From contig CAMBSS010000038.1 in NCBI GenBank assembly GCA_945870465.1, positions 1 to 28,776 on the forward strand: a stretch of DNA of 28,776 bases, written 5' to 3'. The translations under genes were made by a program, and so were the position numbers. This DNA is from Bordetella parapertussis (GTDB lineage: Bacteria; Pseudomonadota; Gammaproteobacteria; Burkholderiales; SG8-41). Below are positions 26,809-28,776 of the stretch, piece by piece. The notes under the pieces are model-generated. The model was given only the letters and a program-made list of their open reading frames with translations. It made no database searches and was not told the DNA's origin. Position 1 is the first letter of the stretch; the number at the start of each line of letters is the position of its first letter.

Positions 26809-26873
26809 CCTCGTGAGTTCCCGTGCCGTTTAAAAAAATACCCGACATTTTTCAACTACCTGTGTCTTTTTGA

Positions 26874-27881
<1,008 letters not shown>

Positions 27882-27884
27882 GTT

Positions 27885-28484
27885 TCAGGTTTCTGCAATC
27901 AGGGCTTCCACCGCGTCGGCCTTCGCCCTTTCAATCGGCTTGCCCGCGATGCTGGTCTTCAGCGGCAGGCGCAGGTCGCGCGGCGACAGCAACGTCAGGT
28001 GCACGTCGTAACCATCGCGGTTGAAAATCAATACCGGCGCGGCGAGCGGCATGTCGCCGGCAAAAAGGCGCGTCTCGGCGCTGCGAAAACGAATATCACG
28101 GCCGAGCAGAAAGTGCTCTACGCTCTTGGCATTGTCGTTAAAGAGCTGCAGCTGGATGTCGGCATTGCTGCCGGCGCTGCCTCTCAGCGCCGAACCGATC
28201 AGGTGCGGATTGAACGCGGCCAGTTCGCGCATGATGGCGAGCGCCAGTTGCCGCAACTCGCGCAGTTGCGCGGTATGGCCGTTCTGGTAGAGCTCTCGAT
28301 AAAGCCTGAGCTGCGCATCTATCTCGTCATTGTTGGGCATTTGCCGCGTATCGGCCGCGCCGACCTGGCGCGCCGCTTTGCGTTTGGCCTGCGCGTAGTC
28401 TTCGATACCTTCTTCGGCCATCAGGCGCGCGGCAACATGCGCGATGCTTTCACGCAGCTGGTTGCGGCCGGTATCGCGCGCCAT
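27885..28484 (-). CDS. Uncharacterised nucleotidyltransferase-like protein downstream of mrcA
   Basis: A 199-residue protein without signal or TM segment. An N-terminal helical part (ARLMAEEGIEDYAQAKRKAA, about 20-39; LRLYRELYQ) precedes a region resembling the core of Pol-beta-type nucleotidyltransferases: IGSALRGSAGSNADIQLQLF (96-115). There the first Asp (109) is kept but the usual second Asp of D-x-D is Gln111; a candidate third acidic position is Asp160. It may therefore be a degenerate or divergent member. Homologues are, as I recall, sometimes labelled UDP-N-acetylmuramate-alanine ligase; nothing here shows a Mur-ligase P-loop. I chose ATG 28484, 7 bp after the mrcA stop; the longer frame to 28652 overlaps mrcA and is low-complexity. 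Its function is unknown. Confidence 0.75.
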   Translation of the reverse strand: MARDTGRNQLRESIAHVAARLMAEEGIEDYAQAKRKAARQVGAADTRQMPNNDEIDAQLRLYRELYQNGHTAQLRELRQLALAIMRELAAFNPHLIGSALRGSAGSNADIQLQLFNDNAKSVEHFLLGRDIRFRSAETRLFAGDMPLAAPVLIFNRDGYDVHLTLLSPRDLRLPLKTSIAGKPIERAKADAVEALIAET

Positions 28485-28491
28485 GGCGGGT

Positions 28492-28776
28492 TCAGAACAA
28501 CTGGCTTTTGACTTCTTCCGGCGGCTTTGCGGCGCCCGGCGCTGACGCTTCGCCATCGCGCTCGACGGGCAGAAATTCCTGGTAAAAATACTCCGCGATG
28601 CGGCCGTCGGGATCGCGCAATCCGCTTTCCGGATTGATGTGTGCTTGCACAACTGCCTCGGGAACGACGCGCGGCTGCTCTTCGACGCCTTTCATCACCT
28701 TGCCCATGTAAGAAATCCACATCGGCAGCGCGGCCTGCCCTCCGGTCTCGTTGTGGCCCAGCGTGTGGGGGTTGTC
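28492..28776 (-). CDS. mrcA: Penicillin-binding protein 1A (MrcA), C-terminal fragment
   Basis: The last 94 residues of a class A penicillin-binding protein; the gene continues past the right edge. The fragment opens with DNPHTLGHNETGGQAALPMW, the conserved segment that follows the KTG box at the end of the transpeptidase domain in PBP1A proteins, then WISYMGKVM and a disordered tail with INPESGLRDPDG and FYQEFLP, typical of PBP1A C-termini. PBP1A polymerises and cross-links peptidoglycan at the outer face of the inner membrane. The stop is at 28492-28494, 7 bp before the nucleotidyltransferase-like gene, so the two are cotranscribed. Confidence 0.9.
   Translation of the reverse strand, partial: DNPHTLGHNETGGQAALPMWISYMGKVMKGVEEQPRVVPEAVVQAHINPESGLRDPDGRIAEYFYQEFLPVERDGEASAPGAAKPPEEVKSQLF

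Noticed and set aside
28485..28652. Longer start for the nucleotidyltransferase-like gene at 28652
   Set aside because: The extension would overlap the mrcA coding end in another frame and is rich in Arg, Lys and Ser without structure.

Overview
The window is GC-rich, densely coding chromosomal DNA that looks betaproteobacterial. The evidence is gene order and protein signatures: a dusB-fis-purH-purD-hemF run, an lptD-surA-pdxA-rsmA run divergent from amgK-murU, a rubredoxin/thiD-thiE-hemL divergon, engB-hemB, and a structured antisense RNA upstream of hemB that resembles the published betaproteobacterial anti-hemB motif. The genus cannot be named from the sequence. I see no prophage, insertion sequence, CRISPR array, tRNA or rRNA; this is largely core genome.

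Layout. (1) 1-2823, plus strand: end of livH, then livM, livG and livF, a branched-chain-amino-acid-type ABC importer. A 37-codon ORF sits exactly between livM and livG, with ATGA overlaps at both ends. (2) 2833-6501, plus strand, 9 bp behind livF: a membrane histidine kinase followed by a soluble Ser/Thr protein kinase fused to two receiver domains. This looks like a two-component pathway whose response regulator is a eukaryote-type kinase. (3) 6512-16267, minus strand: a small unknown ORF, hemF, purD, purH, fis, dusB, then ubiH, pepP, murU and amgK. A short palindromic tandem repeat lies between purH and fis. (4) 16322-21902, plus strand: lptD, surA, pdxA and rsmA (outer-membrane biogenesis, vitamin B6, ribosome maturation). 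pdxA has no ATG, GTG or TTG codon where its start must be. (5) 21931-22502, minus strand: gloA and a rubredoxin, divergent from thiD-thiE-hemL (22578-25310). A bidirectional terminator separates hemL from a convergent cytochrome c4 gene. (6) 26086-27881, plus strand: engB and hemB. The space between them carries a minus-strand structured RNA with CU-rich loops, whose terminator is antisense to the last engB codons. (7) 27885-28776, minus strand: an uncharacterised nucleotidyltransferase-like protein and the C-terminal end of mrcA (PBP1A), running off the window.

Themes. Haem synthesis recurs (hemF, hemL, hemB, plus a dihaem cytochrome), as does envelope assembly and recycling (lptD, surA, amgK, murU, mrcA). 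Tight spacing or 4-bp overlaps (dusB/fis, amgK/murU, thiE/hemL, rubredoxin/gloA) indicate operons. The most interesting items are the kinase relay, the anti-hemB-like RNA, the non-canonical pdxA start, the livM-livG bridging ORF, and the unnamed protein next to mrcA.
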